This document shows positions 22,414 to 31,905 of a DNA stretch of 64,000 nt, piece after piece. The first letter of the stretch is position 1. Each line of letters opens with the position of its first letter. The translations under genes and the position numbers were made by a program. The stretch comes from Streptomyces flaveolus (GTDB taxonomy: Bacteria > Actinomycetota > Actinomycetes > Streptomycetales > Streptomycetaceae). The notes beneath the pieces were generated by a model. That model did not search any database. It was given only the letters and a program-made list of their open reading frames with translations, and had not been told where the DNA came from. The DNA is taken from NCBI RefSeq assembly GCF_014648815.1, contig NZ_BMRV01000001.1:682001-746000 (forward strand), written 5' to 3'.

Positions 22414-23390
22414 ACGGGCAGCTCGGCCGCCGACTCTTCGGGGCGCTCCCGCAGCGACAGCAGCACCCGCAGCGTCCCGATCCACACCAGGCACGAGCCG
22501 AACATGTGCAAGCCGACCAGGATCTCGGGGAGGTCGGTGAAGTACTGCACGTAGCCGATGACGCCCTGGGCGAGCAGGATCAGGAACAGGTCGCGGGTGC
22601 GGGCCAGCGGCCCCTTGGGCGCGTCGACCGCCTTCAGCACGAACCACAGGGCGAACGTCAGCGTCACCACGATCCACGCCAGCACGGCGTGCCCCTTGGT
22701 GATCATCTCCCAGTCGACCGGCATCCGCGGGACGTCGCTGGAGTCGCCCGCGTGCGGGCCGGCGCCGGTGACCACCGTGCCGACCGCGATCAGCAGGACC
22801 GAGACGACGAGCAGGACCCACACCAGCTGCTCGACGGCCTTGCCGACCAGGGGGCGCGGTGCCGCGTCACCCTCCCGGGTGCGCTGCCACATCACCGTCG
22901 CCACCGCGATCAGCGCGGTCGACAGCAGGAAGTGCGCGGCGACGGTGTACGGGTTCAGGCCGACCAGGACCACGATGCCGCCGAGGATCGCGTTGCCCAT
23001 GACGATCCAGAACTGCAGCCAGCCCAGCCGGGTCACGCTGCGCCGGTACGGCTTCTGCGACCGCGCGGCGATGATCGCCCAGCCGACCGCGGCGCACAGC
23101 ACGTACGTGAGCATGCGGTTGCCGAACTCGATGACGCCGTGGAAGCCCATCGCGCTCGTGGTGGTCAGCGAGTCGTCGGTGCACTTCGGCCAGGTCGGGC
23201 AGCCGAGGCCGGACCCGGTCAGGCGTACGGCACCGCCGGTGACCACGATGACCACGGCCATGACGAGGGCGGCGAAGGCCGCCCGCTGGACCGTCCGGGG
23301 TTCCGGGGTCCAGCGCGCGGCGATGAAGGCGAGCGGGTTGCGCACCGCGGCTGCGGCGTCGGCGCGGGTCACGTTTGGCACGCCGTCCAT
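22368..23390 (-). CDS. ctaA: Haem A synthase
   Basis: A 340-residue, eight-helix COX15/CtaA protein. The conserved GGAVRLTGSGLGCPTWPKC holds the paired cysteines, FHGVIEFGNRM a haem histidine region, and further His residues lie in NPYTVAAHFLLS and ITKGHAVLAW. It oxidises haem O (from CtaB) to haem A. ATG 23390 was used; it lacks a clear ribosome site and GTG at 23381 or 23372 are alternatives. The C-terminus overlaps the convergent nucleotidyltransferase gene by 46 bp. Confidence 0.93.
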   Translation of the reverse strand: MDGVPNVTRADAAAAVRNPLAFIAARWTPEPRTVQRAAFAALVMAVVIVVTGGAVRLTGSGLGCPTWPKCTDDSLTTTSAMGFHGVIEFGNRMLTYVLCAAVGWAIIAARSQKPYRRSVTRLGWLQFWIVMGNAILGGIVVLVGLNPYTVAAHFLLSTALIAVATVMWQRTREGDAAPRPLVGKAVEQLVWVLLVVSVLLIAVGTVVTGAGPHAGDSSDVPRMPVDWEMITKGHAVLAWIVVTLTFALWFVLKAVDAPKGPLARTRDLFLILLAQGVIGYVQYFTDLPEILVGLHMFGSCLVWIGTLRVLLSLRERPEESAAELPVQEYEATSMSMAGPR

Positions 23391-23443
23391 CGTAGGCGGC
23401 CGCTTGTGCACGCGTTCACGAGGGTCTCCCCCCGCGCCTCCGG

Positions 23444-24223
23444 CTACTCCCAGCGGAAGAACTTCCCGGCGGCCGCGAGCCCCACGACCGCCCACACGGC
23501 GAGGATCCCGAGGTCGCCCCACGGCATCCCGGCCCCGTGCTGCAGTACGTCCCGCAGCCCGTCCGACAGGGCGGACACCGGCAGCAGGCCGAGGACGTCC
23601 TGCGCCGCGTCCGGGAACTTGTCCAGCGGCACGATCACTCCGCCGCCCACCAGCAGCAGCAGGAAGACCAGGTTGGCGGCGGCGAGCGTCGCCTCCGCCT
23701 TGAGCGTGCCCGCCATGAGCAGCCCGAGCCCGGAGAAGGCCGCCGTGCCGACCACCATGAGCAGCAGCACGGCGAACGGGTTGCCGTGCGGCGACCAGCC
23801 CAGCGCGAAGGCGATCACCGTCAGCAGGACCACCTGGAGCACCTCGGTGACCAGCACGGACACCGTCTTCGCGGTCATCAGGCCCCAGCGCGGCAGCGGC
23901 GAGGCGGCCAGCCGCTTCAGCACCCCGTAGCGGCGCTCGAAGCCGGTGGCGATGGCCTGCCCGGTGAACGCCGTCGACAGCACGGCCAGCGCCAGGATGC
24001 CGGGGGCGAGGAAGTCCACGGCCTCGCCCGCGCCGGTGTCGACGATGTCGACCGAGCTGAACAGCACCAGCAGCAGCGTCGGGATGATCACCGTCAGCAG
24101 CAGCTGCTCGCCGTTGCGCAGCAGCATCTTCGTCTCGAGCGCGGCCTGCGTCGCGATCATGCGGCCGAGCGGCGCCGCGCCGGGCCGGGGGGCGTAGGCG
24201 CCCGCGGTCGTTGTCGTCGTCAT
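23444..24223 (-). CDS. ABC-2 type transporter permease
   Basis: A 259-residue protein with six hydrophobic segments in the ABC-2 exporter pattern (ILALAVLSTAFTGQAIATGFERRYGVLKRLAASPLPR is the typical permease region, about residues 75-110). The ATG at 24223 overlaps the ATPase stop by 4 nt, so the two form one exporter. In actinomycetes this pair often sits beside ctaA/ctaB and suf genes; the substrate is not known. Confidence 0.9.
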   Translation of the reverse strand: MTTTTTAGAYAPRPGAAPLGRMIATQAALETKMLLRNGEQLLLTVIIPTLLLVLFSSVDIVDTGAGEAVDFLAPGILALAVLSTAFTGQAIATGFERRYGVLKRLAASPLPRWGLMTAKTVSVLVTEVLQVVLLTVIAFALGWSPHGNPFAVLLLMVVGTAAFSGLGLLMAGTLKAEATLAAANLVFLLLLVGGGVIVPLDKFPDAAQDVLGLLPVSALSDGLRDVLQHGAGMPWGDLGILAVWAVVGLAAAGKFFRWE

Positions 24224-25143
24224 GCGCGCAACTCCTTGCCCGTGAGCTCGAGAAAGACGTCCTCCAGGGTGTGCCGCTCCACCGAGATGCGGTCCGGCAT
24301 CACCCCGTGCTGGGCGCACCAGGACGTCACCGTGGCCAGCAGTTGCGGGTCGACCTTGCCGACGACGCGGTAGGAGCCCGGCGTCAGCTCGGCGGCCGAG
24401 GACTCCGCGGGGAGGGCCTTGAGCAGGGAGGCGACGTCGAGCCCGGGCCGGCCGGTGAAGCGCAGCGTGTTCTCGGCGCCGCCGCGGCACAGCTCCTCGG
24501 GCGAGCCCTGGGCGACGACCCGGCCGGCGTCGACGATCGCGACGTCGTCGGCCAGCTGCTCGGCCTCGTCCATGTAGTGCGTGGTGAGGATCACCGACAC
24601 GCCGTCGCCGCGCAGGTCCCGCACGAGGTCCCAGGTGGCGCGGCGGGCCTGCGGGTCCAGGCCGGCGGTCGGCTCGTCCAGGAAGACCAGCTCGGGGCGT
24701 CCGACCACGGCCATCGCGAGGGCGAGCCGCTGCTGCTGGCCCCCGGAGAGCCTGCGGTACGTCGTCCGGCCGCAGGAGCCCAGTCCGAGCCGCTCGATCA
24801 GCGCATCGACGTCCAGGGGGTGGGCGTGCAGCTTCGCGACGTGGCGCAGCATCTCGTCCGCGCGGGCGCCGGAGTAGACGCCGCCGGACTGGAGCATCAC
24901 GCCGATCCGGGGACGGAGCTCGGGACCCTGCCGCACCGGGTCGAGACCCAGGACGCGCACCGTGCCGGAGTCCGGCCTGCGGTACCCCTCACAGGTCTCG
25001 ACGGTGGTCGTCTTGCCGGCCCCGTTGGGGCCGAGTACGGCGGTGACACCCGCCCGGGCCACCAGGTCGAGGCCGTCCACCGCGGTCTTCGTGCCGTACC
25101 GCTTCACCAGGGCCTGGACCTGGACGACGGGCTCGCTTCGCAT
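24220..25143 (-). CDS. ABC transporter ATPase (DrrA/CcmA type)
   Basis: A 307-residue ATPase. Walker A is GPNGAGKTT, the signature LSGGQQQR, Walker B LVFLDEPTAGLD and the switch His in TTHYMDEAE. An extra C-terminal domain (~residues 225-307), ending LEDVFLELTGKELRA, is typical of drug/lipid exporters. It is coupled to the permease by a 4-nt overlap. Confidence 0.95.
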   Translation of the reverse strand: MRSEPVVQVQALVKRYGTKTAVDGLDLVARAGVTAVLGPNGAGKTTTVETCEGYRRPDSGTVRVLGLDPVRQGPELRPRIGVMLQSGGVYSGARADEMLRHVAKLHAHPLDVDALIERLGLGSCGRTTYRRLSGGQQQRLALAMAVVGRPELVFLDEPTAGLDPQARRATWDLVRDLRGDGVSVILTTHYMDEAEQLADDVAIVDAGRVVAQGSPEELCRGGAENTLRFTGRPGLDVASLLKALPAESSAAELTPGSYRVVGKVDPQLLATVTSWCAQHGVMPDRISVERHTLEDVFLELTGKELRA

Positions 25144-25174
25144 GGGTCACGAGTCTAGGTACGCCGCCGAGGGC

Positions 25175-25987
25175 TCAGGCGCGGGGGTGCGCGATGTCCT
25201 CCGCACGGGGACGGTGCAGCGGCAGCCACCGCTCGGCGTAGGCGACCGCGTCGGCCAGCGGGAACAGCCGTACGTCGGCCGCGCCGACCCGCCCGCGGAC
25301 GACGGGCCGGTCCCGCTCGAAGTCGTGGCCCAGTTCGTCGAACCGTTCCGAGGTGATGGAGACCTCGGTCACCCGCTCCCAGCCCACCGGTCCCGGCCGC
25401 CCCACCTCCACCAGCGGGGAGGGGATCCGGTACTCGGCGAGGTGGAAGCCGGTGCAGGCCTCGTAGCCCGCCCCCAGCAGGAGTATCCGCGCGCCCAGCC
25501 GCTCCAGGGTCGCCAGGGGGCTGCGCTCGCCCAGCCGGCAGTCGGTCGCGTGCCCCTCGACCACCTCGGCGGCGCGCGGGCCGACCGCGGCGAAGGACGT
25601 CTGCGGGTGCGCGCTGCGCCGGGCCCCCGGCCAGGTGCGCACGGTCTCGGGGATCACGCCGACCCCGCGCGAGGGCGTGATCAGCGGGTCGTAGGCGGGC
25701 ATCGCGGTGCGGATGGCGTCCCACCACTGCGCGGGCACCGGCGGATTGCTCCACAGGGCCGGATCGGACAGGTCGCCGGTCTGGGTGGGGACGACCAGAG
25801 TGCCGTCCGGGCCGAGCGCGTCCAGGAGTCCCTGGACGACCGCGACGGGGCCTCCGCAGACCCAGCCGAGGGAGCTGAGCGAGGAGTGCACGAGGAGGGT
25901 GTCGTCGGTCCGGACGCCCAGCTCACGCAGTCCGGCGGCGATGGTGCCGCGGGTGACGAGTGGGCCGGTCGGAGCGGGTGCGGGCAT
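25175..25987 (-). CDS. AAC(3)-family N-acetyltransferase
   Basis: A 270-residue protein of the antibiotic acetyltransferase AAC(3) family. It has LLVHSSLSSLGWVCGGP, DGTLVVPTQTGDLSDP, GVGVIPETVRTWPGA with RSAHPQTSFAAVG, and ARILLLGAGYEACTGFHLAEY. Such proteins acetylate the 3-amino group of aminoglycosides or related amines; many chromosomal actinomycete members have unknown natural substrates. It lies 31 nt from the ABC ATPase gene and is divergent from sufR. The family is sure, the substrate is not. Confidence 0.88.
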   Translation of the reverse strand: MPAPAPTGPLVTRGTIAAGLRELGVRTDDTLLVHSSLSSLGWVCGGPVAVVQGLLDALGPDGTLVVPTQTGDLSDPALWSNPPVPAQWWDAIRTAMPAYDPLITPSRGVGVIPETVRTWPGARRSAHPQTSFAAVGPRAAEVVEGHATDCRLGERSPLATLERLGARILLLGAGYEACTGFHLAEYRIPSPLVEVGRPGPVGWERVTEVSITSERFDELGHDFERDRPVVRGRVGAADVRLFPLADAVAYAERWLPLHRPRAEDIAHPRA

Positions 25988-26027
25988 GCGGGCGAGTCTG
26001 GCCGAAGCTCGGCCCGGACGCCACCGT

Positions 26028-26041
26028 TTTGATCGATCAAA
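26028..26041. promoter_or_regulatory. Palindrome TTTGATCGATCAAA upstream of aac(3)-like gene
   Basis: A perfect 14-bp palindrome about 40 bp upstream of the acetyltransferase start and 106 bp before sufR. This is a position where an operator for the minus-strand gene could lie. Confidence 0.4.
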
Positions 26042-26060
26042 GATCGTTTCCGCAGGTCAC

Positions 26061-26076
26061 CTTAGGTATACCTAAG
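26061..26076. promoter_or_regulatory. Palindrome CTTAGGTATACCTAAG, candidate SufR operator
   Basis: A perfect 16-bp palindrome, flanked by GTCAC/TGAC, lies 72-87 bp before the sufR GTG. SufR represses its own operon in related Streptomyces, and this is the most symmetric element in the suf promoter region. Assignment to SufR is an inference. Confidence 0.5.
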
Positions 26077-26147
26077 TGACGCAGGGCACCATCCGGCCGT
26101 CCGGACGCGGCTTGCCCGCCCCTGAGGAATTACGCAACAATGGCGTT

Positions 26148-26879
26148 GTGAAAAACGTTGGCGAGGCTCCGCAGGAGGAACTCGCGACCGGTGAGCGGTC
26201 CACCCGCAACCGTGTCGCGCGCTCCATCCTGGACCACGGGCCGTCGACCGTCGCCGAGCTCGCCGGGCGTCTGGGGCTGACCCAGGCCGCCGTCCGGCGC
26301 CACCTCGACGCCCTGGTCGCCGACGACGTGGTCGAAGCCCGTGAACAGCGGGTCTACGGTACGCGCACGCGCGGGCGCCCGGCCAAGGTCTTCGCGCTCA
26401 CCGACTGCGGCCGCGACGCCTTCGACCAGTCGTACGACAAGCTCGCCGTGGACGCCATGCGCTGGATCGCCGAGCAGGAGGGCGGGGAGCAGGCGATCGC
26501 CGCCTTCGCCCGTGCCCGGATCGCCGCCCAGGCCGGTGCGTACCGCAAGGCCGTCGAGGGCGTCGCCCCCGAGCAGCGGACACAAGCCCTGGCCAAGGCC
26601 CTGAGCGCGGACGGGTACGCTGCTACCGCGCGCAGCGCGCCCCGGCCCCAGCAGGGCGAGCAGCTCTGCCAGCACCACTGCCCGGTCGCCCACGTCGCCG
26701 AGCAGTTCCCGCAGCTGTGCGAGGCGGAGACGGAATTTTTCGCCGAGCTGCTCGGTACGCATGTGCAGCGGCTCGCGACCATCGCGCACGGCGACGGCGT
26801 CTGCACCACGTACGTTCCCAAGACTTCCAAGACCATCGACAACGCATCCGCAAGCACGGCCGGGAGGAACCCCGCATGA
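26148..26879 (+). CDS. sufR: SufR, iron-sulfur-sensing repressor of the suf operon
   Basis: A 243-residue regulator. GTG 26148 gives a normal N-terminus; it has no ribosome site but lies 7 nt after AACAAT, consistent with a leaderless message. The winged HTH is at residues ~20-80 ([22 protein letters not shown], then the wing with RTRGRPAK). Three cysteines, C174, C178 and C191 (CQHHC...QLC), match the Fe-S ligand region of SufR; C219 is a further candidate. It represses the suf genes when its cluster is present. It overlaps sufB by 4 nt. Confidence 0.93.
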   Translation: MKNVGEAPQEELATGERSTRNRVARSILDHGPSTVAELAGRLGLTQAAVRRHLDALVADDVVEAREQRVYGTRTRGRPAKVFALTDCGRDAFDQSYDKLAVDAMRWIAEQEGGEQAIAAFARARIAAQAGAYRKAVEGVAPEQRTQALAKALSADGYAATARSAPRPQQGEQLCQHHCPVAHVAEQFPQLCEAETEFFAELLGTHVQRLATIAHGDGVCTTYVPKTSKTIDNASASTAGRNPA

Positions 26880-28297
26880 CTCTCCCCACGGAGACTGCTC
26901 ACCCTGAGCTCGAGGGCCTGGGCAAGTACGAGTACGGCTGGGCCGACTCCGACACGGCCGGCGCCTCTGCCAGGCGCGGCATCGACGAGGACGTCGTCCG
27001 GGACATCTCCGCGAAGAAGAACGAGCCGGAGTGGATGACCAAGCTCCGCCTCAAGGGCCTGCGCCTCTTCGAGAAGAAGCCCATGCCGAACTGGGGCTCG
27101 GACCTGTCGGGCATCGACTTCGACAACATCAAGTACTTCGTGCGCTCCACGGAGAAGCAGGCGGAGTCCTGGGAGGACCTGCCCGAGGACATCAAGAACA
27201 CGTACGACAAGCTCGGCATCCCCGAGGCGGAGAAGCAGCGCCTCGTCGCCGGTGTCGCGGCCCAGTACGAGTCCGAGGTCGTCTACCACCAGATCCGCGA
27301 GGACCTGGAGGAGCAGGGCGTCATCTTCCTGGACACGGACACGGCCCTGAAGGAGCACCCGGAGCTCTTCAAGGAGTACTTCGGGACCGTCATCCCCGTC
27401 GGCGACAACAAGTTCGCGTCGCTGAACAGCGCCGTGTGGTCCGGCGGCTCCTTCATCTACGTCCCGCCGGGCGTGCACGTCGAGATCCCGCTCCAGGCCT
27501 ACTTCCGCATCAACACGGAGAACATGGGCCAGTTCGAGCGGACCCTGATCATCGTCGACGAGGGTGCCTACGTGCACTACGTCGAGGGCTGCACGGCTCC
27601 GATCTACAAGTCGGACTCCCTGCACAGCGCCGTGGTCGAGATCATCGTCAAGAAGAACGCCCGCTGCCGCTACACGACCATCCAGAACTGGTCGAACAAC
27701 GTCTACAACCTGGTCACCAAGCGCGCCGTGGCGTACGAGGGCGCGACCATGGAGTGGATCGACGGCAACATCGGCTCCAAGGTGACGATGAAGTACCCGG
27801 CCGTCTACCTGATGGGCGAGCACGCCAAGGGCGAGACCCTGTCCATCGCCTTCGCGGGCGAGGGCCAGCACCAGGACGCCGGTTCCAAGATGGTCCACAT
27901 GGCGCCGAACACGTCCTCCAACATCGTCTCCAAGTCGGTGGCGCGCGGCGGCGGCCGTACCTCCTACCGCGGCCTGGTGGAGATCGGCGAGGGCGCGGCC
28001 GGATCGAAGTCGAACGTGCTGTGCGACGCGCTGCTCGTGGACACCATCTCCCGCTCCGACACGTACCCGTACGTGGACGTGCGTGAGGACGACGTGTCCA
28101 TGGGCCACGAGGCGACCGTCTCCAAGGTCTCCGAGGACCAGCTCTTCTACCTGATGAGCCGCGGTCTGACCGAGTTCGAGGCGATGGCGATGATCGTGCG
28201 CGGCTTCGTCGAGCCGATCGCCAAGGAGCTGCCGATGGAGTACGCCCTCGAGCTCAACCGGCTGATCGAGCTGCAGATGGAAGGCGCGGTGGGCTGA
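26876..28297 (+). CDS. sufB: SufB, Fe-S scaffold subunit
   Basis: A 473-residue SufB with [54 protein letters not shown] and the conserved [20 protein letters not shown]. The ATG at 26876 overlaps the sufR stop (ATGA) and has GGGAGGA at 26862-26868. It forms the SufBC2D scaffold on which clusters are built using sulfur delivered by SufS/SufU. Confidence 0.98.
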   Translation: MTLPTETAHPELEGLGKYEYGWADSDTAGASARRGIDEDVVRDISAKKNEPEWMTKLRLKGLRLFEKKPMPNWGSDLSGIDFDNIKYFVRSTEKQAESWEDLPEDIKNTYDKLGIPEAEKQRLVAGVAAQYESEVVYHQIREDLEEQGVIFLDTDTALKEHPELFKEYFGTVIPVGDNKFASLNSAVWSGGSFIYVPPGVHVEIPLQAYFRINTENMGQFERTLIIVDEGAYVHYVEGCTAPIYKSDSLHSAVVEIIVKKNARCRYTTIQNWSNNVYNLVTKRAVAYEGATMEWIDGNIGSKVTMKYPAVYLMGEHAKGETLSIAFAGEGQHQDAGSKMVHMAPNTSSNIVSKSVARGGGRTSYRGLVEIGEGAAGSKSNVLCDALLVDTISRSDTYPYVDVREDDVSMGHEATVSKVSEDQLFYLMSRGLTEFEAMAMIVRGFVEPIAKELPMEYALELNRLIELQMEGAVG

Positions 28298-28358
28298 CCC
28301 GCCCCCGGTCCTGACCGTCCAGCCCCTTACGTAACGGAAAGCGAGCACTACGACAGCC

Positions 28359-29549
28359 ATGGCTGAGGCTCAGAACATCCCGGTGGGCTCCACCACCGCC
28401 GGTGCGATCGCGGTGGCCGCCGAGGCCGACTCGACCGTCGCCACGCGCATGAGCGCGCCCCCGTCCTTCGACGTGGCGGACTTCCCGGTCCCCCACGGCC
28501 GCGAGGAGGAGTGGCGGTTCACCCCGCTGGAGCGGCTGCGCGGCCTGCACGACGGCACCGCCACCGTCACCGGCGAGGGCGTGAAGGTCACCGTCGAGGC
28601 GCCGGAGGGCGTCACCGTCGAGACCGTCGGGCGCGACGACGTCCGGATCGGCCGTGCGGGCGCCCCCGTGGACCGCGTCGCCGCCCAGGCGTACTCCGCC
28701 TTCGAGCAGGCCGGCGTGGTCACCGTCCCCAAGGAGACGGTGCTCACCGAGCCGATCCGCATCGCCGTGCACGGCGAGGGCGGGGTCGCCTACGGCCACC
28801 AGGTCGTCGAGCTCGGGGCCTTCGCCGAGGCCGTCGTGGTCATCGACCACACCGGTGACGCGGTGCTCGCCGCCAACGTCGAGTTCGTGCTCGGCGACGG
28901 CGCCAAGCTGACCGTCGTCTCCGTCCAGGACTGGGACGCCAAGGCCGTGCACGTCGGCCAGCACAACACCCTGATCGGTCGCGACGCCTCCTTCAAGTCC
29001 GTCGTCGTCACCTTCGGCGGCGACCTGGTCCGCCTGCACCCGCGCGTGCAGTACGCCGGCCCCGGCGGCGAGGCCGAGCTGTTCGGCCTGTACTTCACCG
29101 ACAAGGGCCAGCACCAGGAGCACCGCCTCCTCGTCGACCACAACGTCCCGCACTGCAAGTCGAACGTCGTCTACAAGGGCGCGCTCCAGGGCGACGACGC
29201 GCACGCGGTGTGGATCGGCGACGTGCTCATCGAGGCCAAGGCCGAGGGCACCGACACCTACGAGATGAACCGCAACCTCGTCCTCACGGACGGAGCGCGG
29301 GTCGACTCGGTGCCGAACCTGGAGATCGAGACCGGCGAGATCGTCGGCGCCGGCCACGCCTCCGCCACCGGCCGCTTCGACGACGAGCAGCTCTTCTACC
29401 TGATGGCGCGCGGCATCCCCGAGATCGACGCCCGCCGCCTGGTGGTCCGCGGCTTCTTCGCCGAGCTGGTCCAGCAGATCGGTGTCCCGGACATCGAGGA
29501 GCGCCTCCTCACCAAGATCGAAGAGGAGCTGGAGGCGTCGGTCGCATGA
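28359..29549 (+). CDS. sufD: SufD, Fe-S scaffold subunit
   Basis: A 396-residue partner of SufB. It has EEEWRFTPLERLRGLHDG at the N-terminus, SVQDWDAKAVHVGQHNTLIGRDA, DHNVPHCKSNVVYKGALQ and the C-terminal HASATGRFDDEQLFYLMARG. It is 61 nt after sufB and overlaps the Rieske gene by 4 nt. Confidence 0.97.
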   Translation: MAEAQNIPVGSTTAGAIAVAAEADSTVATRMSAPPSFDVADFPVPHGREEEWRFTPLERLRGLHDGTATVTGEGVKVTVEAPEGVTVETVGRDDVRIGRAGAPVDRVAAQAYSAFEQAGVVTVPKETVLTEPIRIAVHGEGGVAYGHQVVELGAFAEAVVVIDHTGDAVLAANVEFVLGDGAKLTVVSVQDWDAKAVHVGQHNTLIGRDASFKSVVVTFGGDLVRLHPRVQYAGPGGEAELFGLYFTDKGQHQEHRLLVDHNVPHCKSNVVYKGALQGDDAHAVWIGDVLIEAKAEGTDTYEMNRNLVLTDGARVDSVPNLEIETGEIVGAGHASATGRFDDEQLFYLMARGIPEIDARRLVVRGFFAELVQQIGVPDIEERLLTKIEEELEASVA

Positions 29550-29863
29550 CCTTCGTACGCGTCTGTGGAGCGGACGAGCTGGAGGAGGACACCCCGAAGC
29601 GGGTGGAACTCGACGGCACGCCGATCTCCGTCGTGCGGACCGAGGGCGAGATCTTCGCGATCCACGACATCTGCTCGCACGCGAACGTCTCGCTGTCCGA
29701 GGGCGAGGTCGACGACTGCCACATCGAGTGCTGGCTGCACGGCTCGCGCTTCGACCTCCGCTCGGGCAAGCCCGACAGTCTTCCGGCGACGCGCCCCGTC
29801 CCCGTATACCCCGTAAAGATCGAAGGGGACGACGTGCTCGTCTCCCTCACCCAGGAGTCCTGA
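29546..29863 (+). CDS. Rieske [2Fe-2S] ferredoxin in the suf operon
   Basis: A 105-residue protein with a full Rieske motif: C43-x-H45 (CSHANVSL) and C62-x2-H65 (CWLHGSRFD). It is coupled to sufD by ATGA and lies 7 nt before sufC. Related actinomycete suf operons carry the same gene. It may supply electrons for sulfide release or be an early client; no partner is shown by sequence. Confidence 0.93.
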   Translation: MTFVRVCGADELEEDTPKRVELDGTPISVVRTEGEIFAIHDICSHANVSLSEGEVDDCHIECWLHGSRFDLRSGKPDSLPATRPVPVYPVKIEGDDVLVSLTQES

Positions 29864-29870
29864 GGCACCC

Positions 29871-30635
29871 ATGGCAACGCTTGAAATCCGAGACCTGCAC
29901 GTCACCGTCGAGGCCGACAACGCCACGAAGGAGATCCTCAAGGGCGTCGACCTCACCGTGAGGCAGGGCGAGACGCACGCCATCATGGGCCCCAACGGCT
30001 CCGGCAAGTCGACCCTCGCCTACTCGCTCGCGGGTCACCCCAAGTACACGATCACCGGCGGCACCGTCACCCTCGACGGCGAGGACGTCCTCGAGATGTC
30101 CGTCGACGAGCGCGCCCGCGCCGGCCTCTTCCTCGCCATGCAGTACCCGGTCGAGGTCCCCGGCGTCTCGGTCTCCAACTTCCTGCGCACCTCCGCCACC
30201 GCCGTCCGCGGCGAGGCCCCCAAGCTGCGCACCTGGGTGAAGGAGGTCAAGGAGGCCATGGAGCGCCTCAACATGGACCCCGCCTTCGCCGAGCGCAACG
30301 TCAACGAGGGCTTCTCCGGCGGTGAGAAGAAGCGCCACGAGATCCTCCAGCTGGAGCTGCTCAAGCCGAAGGTCGCGATCCTCGACGAGACCGACTCCGG
30401 CCTGGACGTCGACGCGCTGCGCGTCGTCTCCGAGGGCGTGAACCGCGTCCGCGAGACCGGCGAGGTCGGCACCCTGCTGATCACCCACTACACGCGCATC
30501 CTGCGCTACATCAAGCCCGACCACGTCCACGTCTTCTCGGCCGGCCGCATCGTGGAGTCCGGCGGTGCCGAGCTCGCCGACAAGCTGGAGGAAGAGGGCT
30601 ACGAGGCATACACGAAGGGTGGCGCATCCGCGTGA
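29871..30635 (+). CDS. sufC: SufC, Fe-S assembly ATPase
   Basis: A 254-residue ABC-type ATPase: Walker A GPNGSGKST, signature FSGGEKKRHEILQ and Walker B AILDETDSGLDVDAL with the SufC-specific aspartate-rich form. It drives the conformational changes of SufB-SufD. The stop overlaps the sufS start (GTGA). Confidence 0.98.
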   Translation: MATLEIRDLHVTVEADNATKEILKGVDLTVRQGETHAIMGPNGSGKSTLAYSLAGHPKYTITGGTVTLDGEDVLEMSVDERARAGLFLAMQYPVEVPGVSVSNFLRTSATAVRGEAPKLRTWVKEVKEAMERLNMDPAFAERNVNEGFSGGEKKRHEILQLELLKPKVAILDETDSGLDVDALRVVSEGVNRVRETGEVGTLLITHYTRILRYIKPDHVHVFSAGRIVESGGAELADKLEEEGYEAYTKGGASA

Positions 30636-31888
30636 CACAGCTGCCGGGCCTCCTCGACACCGAGGCGATCCGCAAGGACTTCCCGATCCTGGACCGAGTG
30701 ATCCACGACGGCAAGAAGCTCGTCTACCTCGACAACGCCGCGACCTCGCAGACCCCGCGTCAGGTCATCGACGTGCTCAACGAGTACTACGAGCAGCACA
30801 ACGCCAACGTCCACCGTGGCGTGCACGTCCTCGCCGAGGAGGCCACGGCGCTGTACGAGGGCGCGCGTGACAAGGTCGCCGAGTTCATCAACGCACCGTC
30901 GCGCGACGAGGTGATCTTCACCAAGAACGCCTCGGAGTCCCTCAACCTCGTGGCGAACATGCTCGGCTGGGCCGACGAGCCCTACCGCGTGGACCACGAG
31001 ACCGAGATCGTCATCACGGAGATGGAGCACCACTCCAACATCGTGCCGTGGCAGCTGCTCGCGCAGCGCACGGGCGCGAAGCTCCGCTGGTTCGGTCTCA
31101 CGGACGACGGCCGCCTGGACCTCTCGAACATCGACGAGGTCATCACCGAGAAGACGAAGATCGTCTCCTTCGTGCTGGTCTCCAACATCCTGGGCACCCA
31201 GAACCCGGTCGAGGCGATCGTGCGCCGCGCCCAGGAGGTCGGCGCCCTCGTGTGCATCGACGCCTCCCAGGCGGCGCCGCACATGCCGCTGGACGTACAG
31301 GCCCTCCAGGCCGACTTCGTCGCCTTCACCGGCCACAAGATGTGCGGCCCGACCGGCATCGGCGTCCTGTGGGGCCGCCAGGAGCTGCTGGAGGACCTCC
31401 CGCCGTTCCTCGGCGGCGGCGAGATGATCGAGACCGTCTCGATGCACTCCTCCACCTACGCCCCGGCACCGCACAAGTTCGAGGCGGGCACGCCGCCGGT
31501 CGCGCAGGCGGTCGGTCTCGGCGCGGCGATCGACTACCTCAACTCGATCGGCATGGACAAGATCCTCGCCCACGAGCACGCGCTGACCGAGTACGCGGTC
31601 AAGCGGCTGCTGGAGGTCCCGGACCTGCGCATCATCGGCCCCACCACGGCCGAGGAGCGCGGCGCGGCGATCTCCTTCACGCTGGGGGACATCCACCCGC
31701 ACGACGTGGGCCAGGTCCTCGACGAGCAGGGCATCGCGGTCCGGGTCGGCCACCACTGCGCGCGGCCGGTCTGCCTGCGGTACGGAATTCCTGCGACCAC
31801 GCGAGCGTCGTTCTATCTGTACTCCACGCCGGCCGAGATCGACGCGCTGGTCGACGGCCTGGAGCACGTACGGAACTTCTTCGGCTGA
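30632..31888 (+). CDS. sufS: SufS cysteine desulfurase
   Basis: A 418-residue group II desulfurase starting at GTG 30632. The PLP lysine is K236 (TGHKMCGPTGIGVLWG) and the persulfide cysteine C376 (GHHCARP). YLDNAATSQTP, TEMEHHSNIVPWQ and RASFYLYST are also typical. It takes sulfur from cysteine and passes it to SufU encoded next. Confidence 0.98.
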   Translation: MTQLPGLLDTEAIRKDFPILDRVIHDGKKLVYLDNAATSQTPRQVIDVLNEYYEQHNANVHRGVHVLAEEATALYEGARDKVAEFINAPSRDEVIFTKNASESLNLVANMLGWADEPYRVDHETEIVITEMEHHSNIVPWQLLAQRTGAKLRWFGLTDDGRLDLSNIDEVITEKTKIVSFVLVSNILGTQNPVEAIVRRAQEVGALVCIDASQAAPHMPLDVQALQADFVAFTGHKMCGPTGIGVLWGRQELLEDLPPFLGGGEMIETVSMHSSTYAPAPHKFEAGTPPVAQAVGLGAAIDYLNSIGMDKILAHEHALTEYAVKRLLEVPDLRIIGPTTAEERGAAISFTLGDIHPHDVGQVLDEQGIAVRVGHHCARPVCLRYGIPATTRASFYLYSTPAEIDALVDGLEHVRNFFG

Positions 31889-31905
31889 CGGGACGAGCGA
31901 ATCGC

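Noticed and set aside
25175..25987. Aminoglycoside resistance gene
   Set aside because: The AAC(3) fold is clear but it is a chromosomal actinomycete member without a linked antibiotic cluster, so resistance cannot be claimed from sequence.
26061..26076. Iron box (DmdR/IdeR site) in front of sufR
   Set aside because: The TTAGG...CCTAA arms are 4 nt apart here, while the iron-box consensus is 19 bp with 9 nt between them. The spacing does not fit, so SufR or another factor is more likely.
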